Assembly (NCBI RefSeq): GCF_010093595.1
Contig: NW_022985437.1
Location: 2,357,431 to 2,421,430 of the forward strand
DNA from: Mytilinidion resinicola
Taxonomy: Eukaryota > Ascomycota > Dothideomycetes > Mytilinidiales > Mytilinidiaceae
DNA: 64,000 bases
Direction: 5' to 3'
Positions 12,770-22,547 of the stretch are shown here, piece by piece. The position numbers were made by a program, and so were the translations under genes. Every line of letters starts with the position of its first letter. Within the stretch, counting starts at the first letter, position 1. The notes under the pieces are model-generated. The model was not told the origin of the DNA. It saw only the letters and a program-made list of their open reading frames with translations, and searched no databases.

Positions 12770-12864
12770 CCGCCTCGGGATTTGGCCAATTTGAAACGAT
12801 AAAGAGAAGATTAGCATGGCCCCTGCACTAAGGATGACACGCTTTATCAAAGAGTAGCTTCAAA
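12770..12864 (+). pseudogene. Intronless U6 snRNA pseudogene
   Basis: Sequence from CGCCTCGGGATTTGGCC to CTTCAAAA matches the spliced U6 from position about 8 to its exact 3' end. The intron of the neighbouring gene is absent with a precise junction (GAGAAGATTAGC). The ACAGAGA box is changed to AAAGAGA, TTTGGTC to TTTGGCC, and there is neither a T-tract after the 3' end (gcgcgg follows) nor a TATA box upstream. This is what a reverse-transcribed copy of mature U6 would look like. It faces away from the parent gene, 283 bases from it. Confidence 0.85.
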
Positions 12865-12869
12865 AGCGC

Positions 12870-12892
12870 GGCGGCAGGCTTCGCCTGCCGCC
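12870..12892. repeat. GC-rich hairpin after the U6 copy
   Basis: ggcggcaggc and gcctgccgcc form a 10-bp perfect stem around ttc, directly after the end of the U6 pseudogene, followed by another partial copy (tgccgcct). Its role is unknown. Confidence 0.6.
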
Positions 12893-13319
12893 TGCCGCCT
12901 TGTCGTCGACACTCGAGACCGCCCAAACACGAGAAGATTTGGATGAGTCCTGGAAGGTCTACATGATCAACCTTGCCTGCACGATCAACAAGGTACTAGA
13001 TATACCTCGCTGACGTGTGAGTTCAACAATATTGAGAGTGTGATATGATCATTGCGGTCTTGGGCTAGAGTTACTTGAAATTTTTGTCGCTTAATTGAGT
13101 ACGTATTCCTACCTTTGTAAATCATTCAAATAACACACACGGGCATGAACAACGAAATAAAGCTTGAGTGTGGAGTTTCAGGCATATTACTATTTACGAA
13201 GTATTCAATCATGCAGTGCATATGCAAGGACTGCATCGCCAGCGACGAGTCCAAACTCCCCCAATCGCCCTCGAACGCCTCACATCCGCTCTTACCCTAC
13301 TTCCCCTATCTAACAGCCC

Positions 13320-14057
13320 CTATCTAACAGCCCACCCCTTCTTAAACGTCCTACTCTCCTCATCCCACCCATCGCTCCCCCTCCGCCTCCCCTGATACCC
13401 GCCGCTAGGCATCTCACTCCGACTCCTCTTCTCCGCATGCTTCTTCCCCCCATACGCGCCCAAAATCAACCCAGTCGCCGTGCCCAGCCCCGGGAAAATC
13501 AAATCCCCCACCAGCGCGCCACCGCCCGCACCTAAGAAGGTATCGCGATTCTTGTACGCGACCTCACGGTCGCCGTTGCGCTTCGGCCGCGACGACGACG
13601 AAGAGTGTTTGCCGTGCGTCCTGTGGTGGTGGTGGTGGTGTTTCCGCCCGCGCCGGTCGTCGTCCGAGGAGTAGTACTCGTTTTGGGGTGGGAGGGGCGC
13701 GGCGGGCGTGGAGTGCGCGCGGTTCGGGCGGGGTTGGGAGGGAGCGGCGAGGTATTGCTGTGAGGCGGAGGGGTGTGGGAGGAGGGGGGCGTTTTGGTGT
13801 TGGTTCTGAGGGTATGGGAGGACTTGTTGCTGAGATTGAGAGTGCGGGTAGGGCGGTTGTTGCTGAGGTCGCGGAGGGTATTGAGGGTATTGCTGCTGTT
13901 GTTGGCCGCCTGGTGGCATCAGGCTGTATGCCGGTGGCGCATCGTCGAAGGGTTGAAATACTGTGGATGGAGGTGGAGGTTGGTGTTGTTGAGGGTAGGG
14001 TGTTGCTGGCTTTGGCTGGGTGGCTGCGGAGCCGTAGTAGTATTCTTGCGCTGCCAT
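13320..14057 (-). CDS. Pro/Gln-rich protein with C-terminal glycine zipper
   Basis: Single exon, 245 residues from the ATG at 14057 (MAAQEYYYGSAATQP); the frame continues upstream only from a GTG. Residues 1 to about 130 are rich in Pro, Gln, Tyr and Ser with short poly-Gln runs, then come acidic DDDRR, a six-His run and poly-Ser. A hydrophobic Gly-rich segment follows (FLGAGGGALVGDLIFPGLG to LILGAYGG), a glycine-zipper pattern seen in fungal 'glycine zipper 2TM' type proteins. The tail is basic and ends KKGWAVR. The first part is likely disordered. I do not know the function. Confidence 0.7.
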   Translation of the reverse strand: MAAQEYYYGSAATQPKPATPYPQQHQPPPPSTVFQPFDDAPPAYSLMPPGGQQQQQYPQYPPRPQQQPPYPHSQSQQQVLPYPQNQHQNAPLLPHPSASQQYLAAPSQPRPNRAHSTPAAPLPPQNEYYSSDDDRRGRKHHHHHHRTHGKHSSSSSRPKRNGDREVAYKNRDTFLGAGGGALVGDLIFPGLGTATGLILGAYGGKKHAEKRSRSEMPSGGYQGRRRGSDGWDEESRTFKKGWAVR

Positions 14058-14624
14058 TTTGTGATCGTGTAGGAAGAGTTTGGAGGTTGTAAGTGGGAAG
14101 TAGGCTGCCACCGTGAGAGGGCTGAAAAGAATATATCACGAGTGACGATTGATTGGCAGCTGATGCCCCTCGTCAGGCGTCGCTTCGGTCATCTGCAGCA
14201 AATCGCCGTCCACCCCGCCTACGTCACCGAGATCTTGTGGCGGCGAGTCGGGCTGGCCGGCTCGGCGAAGCCGCGGAACACTTGCATATCGATATATTTA
14301 GATATCGAGTTGACCAACATCTACAGACTCCTCGAAGTATGTACCGGGTTCTTCGTGTTTCAAAAGGGAAACACCATCTCGCTATCTCTCATCTCAGTAT
14401 ACATATTGCAGGCGAAATAACGAGTGAGTATTAAACTCGCACGAAGAGGTTTATCTCGTGCCAAGCCATTATAAACAGTAGGAGGGATACCAAGAGCGCA
14501 GCGTCTACTAGTAATTCATAGAGGAAAATCTGTCGAATCAGTGAAGTAAAACCCATAAGAGTTTCATCACCCAACGCTATTCAGTGTCGTCTTCTCCGAG
14601 TGGCCAAGCATCCATTTCTTCTCT
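14058..14624. other. Intergenic region
   Basis: Promoter of the glycine-zipper gene and 3' flank of the DUF2985 gene. Nothing else recognised; small open frames here lack support. Confidence 0.5.
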
Positions 14625-16277
14625 TTAGACCTTGGAATCTCTGCTTTTTTCTCGCGCGACAGCATCGGCTTGATTCTTTTCTGGCCCCAACACTTGAGCC
14701 TCCACATCTTGAACTTTCTCTGCAATCCCTGCAGGCACACCCTCGACTTTCTTAATCAAGTTGCCTTCGTGAAAAATCATGATACCACCCACACCAGCTG
14801 CAATGCAGCCCATAGCGACGAATGTACCTGTAGCCCAGGATGGACGTTGGTAACGGTTATAGTGCCACATCCAGAAACAGAGAATGACTTGGAGAAAGGT
14901 GTTCATCGCGTTCATCCACACAACGAAATCCATCTTCCAACCTGCTGTTGGAGTCGCCCGTACACCCGTTGGCGGAGGGTCCGGAATCTTGGATAGTGGG
15001 ATAGGGACCGCTGGGTTGTTAGGGTCAGTGGATGAAGGGGCTTCCGGTTGGTCGAGACAATCGGATCCGGGAAGTCGGAACCACCCTCGATGAATACCCG
15101 CGAGTCTCCGAATACCAGTCATTGTGCGCTTGGAGCCGCCAAGTCTCCATACTCCCCACCAATAGAGATCTCTGAACCGCCAAGGAGCGAGACCAAATCC
15201 GGTAACGCAAAAGAGAGCATTCAAGATTTGGGAGTCGATTTCGATCCATATCCGGCGGGGCGATTGGATGTCGTTACAAGTTGGGTGGCACATGGCAGTG
15301 CTGGCGTTACATAGCAATAAGAACAACATACCACCCCAGGCAATCACATTTGCGCCGTAGATAGTGATAAGAAAGCCGGCTGGGGTTAAGAACCATTTCC
15401 AGAAAGACTTCAGGCCAATGACGGTAGAGGTGGTCCAAGGAAGCTTTGGTGGCGGGACGTAGCCATTGGAGAACTGTTCCAAGTTAGTGACCATAACCAT
15501 TTATATCGACACGTGAAAGGGCTCTGCGCATTTCAACGACATGGCACTAACCTTTCGCTGTGGCTTGTGATGCATGTGCGGGTGTCTATGAACATGCTGC
15601 CTCTCCGAATCAACAGAGCTAGGATTTGATGGCACGATCTCTTTCTCCTCCGCAATCCCATCATCATTGGTTCCATCGTAATCCGGAGTTTTCCACGTTG
15701 GATGAGTGTGGCTTGGTTCTTCTGGTATGGCATGCATTTCCTCCGCGGTCACCGCCGGGAATGGCTCCGTACCGAGATCGGGAGAGCCGACGGAGCTCTT
15801 TCTTTTCCCCTTTGTCACCCCAGCTGTAGCGTCACCGGTTCCCGCTGTACTGAGTGACGAGCTCGTCCTTCCTAATCGCCATCTCTTGTTGGCGCCCTCC
15901 TCGGCCTCACTTGCCCGACGCTCTCTGCGCTCTGTATACGCCACGCGTTGTCCATCGTCGCACCATCCAGCATTACTGAACGATCCGTTCCGAATCTGAG
16001 GAAGTGTCGGCGCTTTGGAAGCATGCGTTGCCGTCGCTGCCCACATTCCGGGTGGTGGATCTGCTTCTAGTATCTTGATCGACGCGGCCCGAATGCGATT
16101 CGTAGTCGATGCTATCGATGCGGTCGTGGAAGTTCTGGAACGTTTATTGGGAGTATTTGGTGTCGAAGGTGTTGGATTTGAGTCTGCGTGAGGTCGATTC
16201 GTTGAGGAGGCGGTATCAATGTTCTCGAGGAGCGGGAACGGCACCGGCGTCGGTGTCTCGTCGTTGGAGGAGGCCAT
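14625..16277 (-). CDS. DUF2985 (PLAC8-like) membrane protein
   Basis: Two exons (minus), 15552-16277 and 14625-15473, joined as HKPQRK|FSNGYVPPPKLPWTTSTV; 1575 nt, 524 residues. The donor GTTAGT and a CTAAC branch before GGAACAG define a 78-nt intron. The N-terminal 240 residues are Ser/Thr/Pro-rich and probably cytosolic and disordered, with a His-rich stretch before the junction. The DUF2985 region (about 245-480) contains LKSFWKWFLTPAGFLITIYG, WGGMLFLLLCNAS, MCHPTCND, RRIWIEIDSQILNALFCVTGFGL and PWRFRDLYW, then TFLQVILCFWMWHYNRY and a last hydrophobic segment GTFVAMGCIAAGVGGIMIF: about four membrane segments. Cys in MCHPTCND and the PLAC8-like context are typical. Function unknown; divergent from the MFS gene. 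Confidence 0.85.
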
Positions 16278-16896
16278 GACGGGCGGATATGGCAGATATT
16301 ATGGATGGGCGATTGCGCCTGGCGTTTCGGGGACAACTTCAGTACACTGGGTGCCCTGGAAGCGACAATCAAGTGTGAAGTTGTTGCGACGTGCCCGACG
16401 TCAGTACAGGAAGTTGGACCGGCTTTCGCCACGGGTCGATCCTTGGCGATGTCCCAGGTTTGATGTTGGACAAACAAGGAGGAATAAATCGTAATAATAA
16501 TAAGTCGCGAAAAGTGCAAGGGAGGAGAGGTGTGAAGGGAGGAGATGGGTACAAAGGCATGTGGAGTTCGGCGATTCGGTGCGGATGCAGGATTGCCTTC
16601 AGGGACTGGGCTCTCGGGTACTAGCTACAACGGGTGAAAGGCCGTGGGGACTTGGCTGACTAGTGGACAATCTGTGCTGACCGACGCGCTAAGGGCCTTT
16701 ACAAATGTAAGGTAAGTTCTGGGTGGATTGGATCCGTAGAACTCCACATACCAACACTATGCGCGCCCTTCAATGGCTAGCGGTAGATCATTGGTAGATA
16801 CTTCCTTATATGAGCTTCTACAATCCAAATTTCCTTCTTCTACTATATATCTCTTCCATAGGCTCAAGACTAGGTGCAACTGCATGTAGCACTCCA
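16278..16896. promoter_or_regulatory. Divergent promoter region, DUF2985 gene and MFS transporter
   Basis: 619 bases between facing-away start codons. On the plus strand a TATA-like tactatatatctc lies at about 16843-16855, some 45 bases before the ATG at 16897, which supports that ATG over the one at 16810. Confidence 0.5.
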
Positions 16897-18378
16897 ATGG
16901 ATAACTTGGAATTAAGAGAATTGGGGCAAGATGAGGGCAGCACTGTATTTCGGGCTACATCTTCTTCAAACGGCCATGAAGGTCAACAGGAGTTTTCATT
17001 ACCGCCAGTAGATGGTGGGAAAGACGCCTGGATGTTTCTAGCTGCAGCATTCGTAGTGGAGACTCTAGTATGGGGTATGCGAAAGTTGAATAGTCCTTCT
17101 CACCATATTCTCATCACGAACCTCTAGGCTTTCCCTTTGCTTTTGGCGTGTTCCAGGAGTACTACAGTACCCATCCTCCTTTCGAGGGCTCGAGAAATAT
17201 AGCGGTCATTGGAACCTGTGCTATGGTGAGTGTCCTGCAATCACTTCACTAGAACTATATGCTCACCATGTATCAGGGGATCATGTATGTCAGCGCGCCG
17301 CTTGTATTTGCTGGGCTCCAAAGATTCCCCAAGACTCAAAGACCAGCAATTGGATTCGGTTTGGTAACGATGTGCCTCGCTCTGGGACTGAGTGCGCTCT
17401 CCACGACCACGATGCACCTCATCATCACACAAGGTATATTCTATGCCATAGGAGGCTCCTTGGTGTACTCCCCTACCATTCTCTTCATGAACGAATGGTT
17501 CGTGAATAGAAAAGGCCTGGCTTTCGGAGTCATGTGGGTAAGTAATCCTCCTTCCGTCTGATACCTGATATAGTGTCGCTCATATCGTTGTAAAGGCCGG
17601 CACAGGTCTAGGCGGCGTCACAATCCCACTCTTACTCCAATACCTTCTCGCCAAATACGGCCACAAAACAACCCTTATCGTCTGGGCCGTCGTCCTTTTC
17701 GTCGCTACCGTGCCCCTCAGCTACTCTCTACGACCCCGCCTCCCCGTCTCCCAAAGCTCCCGCCTCCGCCCCGCCTCCTTCTCTTTCCTCTTGACCCGCA
17801 ACTTTCTCTTCCTGCAAACCGGAAACATCCTCCAAGGCCTGGGCTACTTCATTCCGTCGATTTATCTGCCCACACACGCTAGCATGCTCGGGGCATCCCA
17901 CTCCGTCTCCGCGCTCACCATCGTCATGTTCAACCTCGCTATGGTGTTCAGATGTCTGGCGATGGGCGCGTGGATCGATCGGTACCACGTCACGACGTGC
18001 GTCCTCATCTCCACGATCGGCTCCACGATTGCTGTGTTCGTGCTATGGGGTCTTTCCTCAAGTCTTCCAGTGCTTTTCGTCTTCGCCGTGTTCTATGGCT
18101 TCTTCGCGAGTAGTTTCTCGAGTACATACCCAGGCGTCATGCGGGCTGTTAATTCGGAGACCCAGCGAGACCCCAATTTCATCATTGCGTTCCTCTCGGC
18201 AGGGAGGGGCATTGGGAATATCGCATGTGGACCTGTGAGTGAGGCGCTGGTACGGAGTCAGGCGTGGACAGGAGAGGCTGGCGGTGCGTATGGGAGTGGT
18301 TACGGGAGCTTGATTGTGTTCACCGGGGTGACGGCTGCGCTTGGGGGCGTCGGGGTGATTGGAAGATTAATCAAGTAG
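16897..18378 (+). CDS. MFS transporter, monocarboxylate transporter-like
   Basis: Four exons: 16897-17074, 17128-17225, 17277-17537 and 17596-18378; 1320 nt, 439 residues. Acidic cytosolic N-terminus (MDNLELRELGQDEG), then DGGKDAWMFLAAAFVVETLVWGFPFAFGVFQEYY, the signature opening of fungal MCT-like (SLC16-type) transporters. Further helices include GIMYVSAPLVFAG, FGLVTMCLALGLSALS, GIFYAIGGSLVYSPTILFMNEWFVNRKGLAFGVMWAGTGLGG and several after 17700. The motif WFVNRKGLAFG between TM4 and TM5 is characteristic. About 12 membrane segments. An earlier in-frame ATG at 16810 would add 29 residues but overlaps the TATA-like site. Substrate unknown; candidates are monocarboxylates or a metabolite exporter role. 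Confidence 0.87.
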
Positions 18379-18516
18379 GTGAAAAGGAGAGTACACGGCA
18401 CGTCGTAGCGGGACTAGCAATTTCAAACAAATGGAAACAAAATCTATTATACTGGCAACAAGAAGTTCAAAACCTCCAATACTTAAAGTAATCGCTTAGT
18501 GACTCCCAAGGCCTCA

Positions 18517-19749
18517 TTAGAGGGGGAGGGGTCCCTGTTCGTTAGCTCTGCTCCATTCAAGTATTTTCTGCTCCGTACCGCGGGCAACTTCATGTTGATC
18601 TTTATTATGGTTGGGCAAGCCGTCTGGCCTGACGCGAATGACATTCGTAGGCTCCCAGCCTTCGAAGTCGATGAAATGCCAGGCATCAAGGCGCTCCTGG
18701 TCCCAGAAGAAGAACCCTATGTTGCGGAAGTAGCTTATAAAAATAAATCGCTCTATGTTGTGATGCTTCCTAGCTTCGTTGAAGAAAGTCCATCCAGGAT
18801 TTGGGACATTTGAGGATGGCCAGTCTGTCCAGATCTTGGAGGGGCTTTTAACAGTTCTTTCTTCCAAAGCCCACAGGCCGTCTCCGACGATGTTTTGCCG
18901 GAGCACATCCCAGAGCGCATTCTTAGTCATAAAGTGACAGTTCTGGCACCCCAAGGGCTCTCGGCTACCGCGAATCCAGTGAGAATCGTTCGTCCCAGGA
19001 CAGGGAGAATTGTGTTGAGCGGTACTTGATACATATCTGCACTCCCGGACCGTGTACTGGTATACGGACAGCATTTCGTCGACTTCTGAAGGACAGAGTC
19101 GGTGAAAGAAAACACTTGCGGGAAAACCTGGCCCCTCACCTAATGCAGGTTCGAAGTCCTCAATCAACAAGATGAATTTAGCCAGATATTCATAGAAAAG
19201 TAGGCCGTAGAACCGGAGCATCCAACAAGCGCGAGATATGCGATGTCGTTCGAAAGTTGACAGTACGAAATTGGGTTCTACAGCACCCGGATTATCAAAC
19301 AGACAAGCTCTATGGTGGATTTCTTTTGAGTATTCCTCTACTAGATCCTTCACGTCAGTATGGAGTATTTGGAGGTCCTTCAGTACGGCGATTGGATTAG
19401 TGTCGCATGGGAGTATTGATCCGGGATTCTCAGTGTCGAGGGTGCGAGAAAGATATTGGTCTAGATGCTTGAGATCAAGGGGTGTCTCCCTACGAACGGC
19501 CTGTAAGATCTCAAGACAAGCTAATGTGAGGTTGCGTAATTGAAGGCCTTCCTGGCTTGCGACACTCCGAAGGACCATTTCTGGATATGCCAGGTATAGG
19601 TCTTTTGTTCTTCGGTTGATATCGACCAAGTTGTAGAGGGTCTTAGGATCCAGGTTTGCCATTACTCGAAATTGTAGTTCCGGAGGCAAGTTGGATAGGG
19701 GAAATGTTCGCGTCGGTGCTTTCGGTGAAGGTTTCGAGCGGCGAGCCAT
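18517..19749 (-). CDS. F-box protein
   Basis: Single exon, 410 residues from the ATG at 19749 (MARRSKPSPKAPTRTFPLSNLPPELQFRV). The F-box is at about residues 14-55: FPLSNLPPELQFRVMANLDPKTLYNLVDINRRTKDLYLAYPEMVLRS is LPxEL...L-type, which binds Skp1 in SCF ubiquitin ligases. The rest is of the fungus-specific, repeat-free kind: no WD40 or LRR is visible, and it carries scattered Cys/Trp (CQNCHF, GWTFFNEARKHHNIERFIFISYFRNIGFFFWDQERLDAWHFIDFEGWEP). An upstream in-frame ATG at 19842 would add 31 residues, but a TATA-like ctatatatg at 19851-19859 sits only 9 bases before it, so the inner start is more likely. Target unknown. Confidence 0.8.
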   Translation of the reverse strand: MARRSKPSPKAPTRTFPLSNLPPELQFRVMANLDPKTLYNLVDINRRTKDLYLAYPEMVLRSVASQEGLQLRNLTLACLEILQAVRRETPLDLKHLDQYLSRTLDTENPGSILPCDTNPIAVLKDLQILHTDVKDLVEEYSKEIHHRACLFDNPGAVEPNFVLSTFERHRISRACWMLRFYGLLFYEYLAKFILLIEDFEPALGEGPGFPASVFFHRLCPSEVDEMLSVYQYTVRECRYVSSTAQHNSPCPGTNDSHWIRGSREPLGCQNCHFMTKNALWDVLRQNIVGDGLWALEERTVKSPSKIWTDWPSSNVPNPGWTFFNEARKHHNIERFIFISYFRNIGFFFWDQERLDAWHFIDFEGWEPTNVIRVRPDGLPNHNKDQHEVARGTEQKILEWSRANEQGPLPL

Positions 19750-20291
19750 TGCGAGAGGGTATTTAGGTTTCCTGTGATATTCAGCGTCGTAATGTGAGTT
19801 GCGGAGAGTGATTTGATGGATGACTGAGGGAGAGGGACTCATGGCATTCTATATATGTAATTGAGTTGGAGCCTCACAGCCTCACCCGAGGTCACGTTCC
19901 GGCCCCCATCGACAATATCCACCTGCAGATAATCAAGTCTCGAACAGCACTCTCTCAAAAGTACCCAACGCTCAGAAATCTACGAGTTATTCCAGGCCAT
20001 GGCCGTCTGATATGATCCAGCAAACATACAGGCTGTTCGAGTTAATGACTTTTCATCTCTTTCGATTTTCAAAGAGCGTCTCCATAAAGTAACACTCGCG
20101 ATAGCAAAAAAGTGTACAAATTCATGACCAGGTAACTTCTCAAACAATTTCCAGAGATAGAGTCGCCATTCCTGATTGGAGACATTTTAGGACAGATGAA
20201 GGAGACGACCTTGTGCTAATTAAATTACATCTCTATACCGACTACAGAGTGCCTCCGAGGCCACAAGGCTCGATCACTCTGCAACGTTCCT
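19750..20291. other. Intergenic region
   Basis: Promoter of the F-box gene (TATA-like site near 19855) and 3' flank of the acyl-CoA dehydrogenase gene. No other feature seen. Confidence 0.5.
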
Positions 20292-21963
20292 CTATATCTT
20301 AGCCCCAATTCGTCTCGACAAGTTCAGCTCTTGCCTGACAGCTAGATCAGAGATGATCTCCTCGCTCCCGCCTCCGACGACGAGCATACGCAAGTCTCTA
20401 CCAATCTGTTCCACACTGCTACCAACACCGCCCTGCTGGTATCCAGCACCACCCAACACCTGTTGCGCCTCGCGGTTAGCAAGCTCCAGCATCCGCCCGC
20501 CCTGGACCTTTGCCAACGCAAGTCTACTCGCCAGGTCGTCCGTCCATCCATTGACCTTCACATGGTACGCGAGCTGCTCGAGCCATGCCCAATGCGATTC
20601 GACGTCTTTTGCAATGTTTGCAAATTTGGCGCGTATCACTTGGTTTGCAATCAACGGTTGACCAAACGTAACCCGTTCGTGGGCATATGCGAACGCAACG
20701 CTGAGGCACGTTCGAGTCTTTCGGTTCTGTTCCCACCCGTGCTGTTAGTCAATCAAATTCGCCCTTTGAGAATGCCCTGGCTTACCATTGTGACGGCGAT
20801 CGAAAAGCGCTCCTTGTTGAAGTCTGCGTCGTTGTTAGCTATGATGAAGTAAGTTCGAAGTCTGCGAAGCTTACTGGACATTAGAACCTGAAATCCTCGG
20901 TTTTCTGTCCCAATAAGATTCTCCACAGGGACTTGAACGTTTTCCAAAGTTACCCAGGCGCTCCCTTCAAATCAATGTCAGTCATACTCTCGAAAGGTCC
21001 GTCTTTTTGGGTCTTACCTCCGGCATTTGCTCCCGTATTTTTGATCTTCTTTGTGGAGAATCCCGATGAGTTCGTTGGTATAACAAGCACAGAGACGCCA
21101 GCGGCTCCTGGACCACCTGTCCGGACTGCTGTTGTCATATGCGTGCTCGTCATAACACCGGTGATCCATTTCTACATAAAATCAGAGACGCGAGACATAC
21201 TGCCACCAGAGTGACTGACCTTATAGCCGTTGACGATATAGTACTTGCCGCATTCTGACTTCACCGCCGTCGTCTTCAAGTTGGCCAAATCAGATCCGCC
21301 AGTAGGCTCTGTAGCCCCAAGGCAAAACACCGTCTGGCCAGTGAAGACACCAGGCAACCATGCATCTTTCTGCTTCTCCGTTCCGAATTTCACGATTGGA
21401 GGGGCTCCGATACCAGAAGCAGTAGAAAGACCAGCTAGCACTCCACTTTCTACCCGTGCTCGCTCATCTTGAAGCACCAGATCATGGAAGGGATCCCAAT
21501 CTACAGCATTGTCAGCGTTCTATTCGTCATCTGGGACTAGAACGGGATTTTGCAACCTTCTTCTGATATCCCTGCGGGAAGGCTAACACCAGGACGATAC
21601 TTCGCGGGGATGTTCTCTACGACGTCATTAGCACACCTAGAGCTGCATGATCGATGTATCAACGAACGGAATGCTAGGCCTGCTCGGGCGAACTTGATAG
21701 TTTCCTAATCATTCAAGAGTCAGCACTCATCCCAGAGTCTGCGTTGGCGAGCTTCAAAATACCTCTCGCGGAACCTCCCCCTTCTCCTCCCACTCCTCTG
21801 CGAAGTCTAATACATTCTCATTCATGTAGTCTCGCACAAATCGCCGTAGTTTCCGGTGGCTATCATTGTAATATGGCGATGAAAGAACGTTATACCATGC
21901 TGGCTCGGCCCATGGGTTTAGATCCCCAAAAGTCTCCGTTCTCTGGGATTTTCTTTGAGGCAT
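20292..21963 (-). CDS. Acyl-CoA dehydrogenase family protein, probably peroxisomal
   Basis: FAD-dependent acyl-CoA dehydrogenase/oxidase fold. Eight exons (minus): 21763-21963, 21668-21704, 21557-21616, 21220-21500, 21018-21171, 20875-20964, 20786-20823 and 20292-20726; 1296 nt, 431 residues. The start is the ATG at 21963 (MPQRKSQRTETFGDLNPWAEPAWYN); upstream codons are open but lack ATG. Landmarks: YYNDSHRKLRRFVRDYMNE, GAPPIVKFGTEKQKDAWLPGVFTG, FCLGATEPTGGSDLANLKTTA (FAD/substrate signature 1), YKKWITGV, ENRGFQVLMSNFNKERFSIA, AYAHERVTFGQPL and the signature-2 region QVLGGAGYQQGGVGSSVEQIGRDLRM with GGGSEEI. The C-terminal tripeptide is AKI, a PTS1 variant known from Candida tropicalis peroxisomal enzymes. 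Divergent from an acyl-CoA ligase that ends AKL. Confidence 0.88.
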
Positions 21964-22547
21964 ATTATGATTGCTTTCAAAACGATGTTGAACGGTGAAC
22001 AAACGTTTGACTGACTATTCGTAGATATTTACCTACTGCCAGATTGCCCCGAATTAGCAACTTAATGCTTACTGGCTCGCCTCGGTTTGGTTGTATGAGA
22101 TTACGTGGGAATACTCTGACTCTCCCCTCAGCATTCTACCATCGCCTTGTCTTTCCCAAACGGACCTGCAGATACCCCATATTATACCCCGCGCCCCACA
22201 TAGTTCCCGTTCCGGAGATCTAATTGTCCAAAGATATGTAAGAGCGCCGCAATCCTGGGTGCTTGCACCGGGGTTATTCTTCCGGTTGCACGCGGTAGCT
22301 GGCAACCTGACTGTACTCCCACTTATTCTTGGAAGGCCATTAATCAACGGGTCCCTGAAGCGCAATTTCTTCAAAACTCACAAGTACGCTGAAGAAAAGC
22401 TGCTTGATCTGCTATACGAGTTCCCGTCCAAAAGTACTCCTCGAACTGCCCGAACCCATCCACGTTATACGCCACATAGGAATATACTAGTCAGAACCAT
22501 AATTCGGGGCTTTGATACTTTGAATTAGCATTTGCATCCTTTTCATA
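21964..22547. promoter_or_regulatory. Divergent promoter of the acyl-CoA dehydrogenase / ligase pair
   Basis: 584 bases between two start codons facing away from each other. A CCTCGG element at 22080 lies here, but I could not identify a specific fatty-acid response site with confidence. Co-regulation is inferred from arrangement and shared targeting signals. Confidence 0.45.

Larger units (their letters stand above)
12488..13319. other. Region upstream of U6 with an intronless U6 copy
   Basis: No protein gene is supported. Contents are the U6 promoter, the U6 retrocopy at 12770-12864 and a GC-rich hairpin at 12870-12892. Beyond 13000 it becomes the 3' flank of the glycine-zipper gene. Confidence 0.6.
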
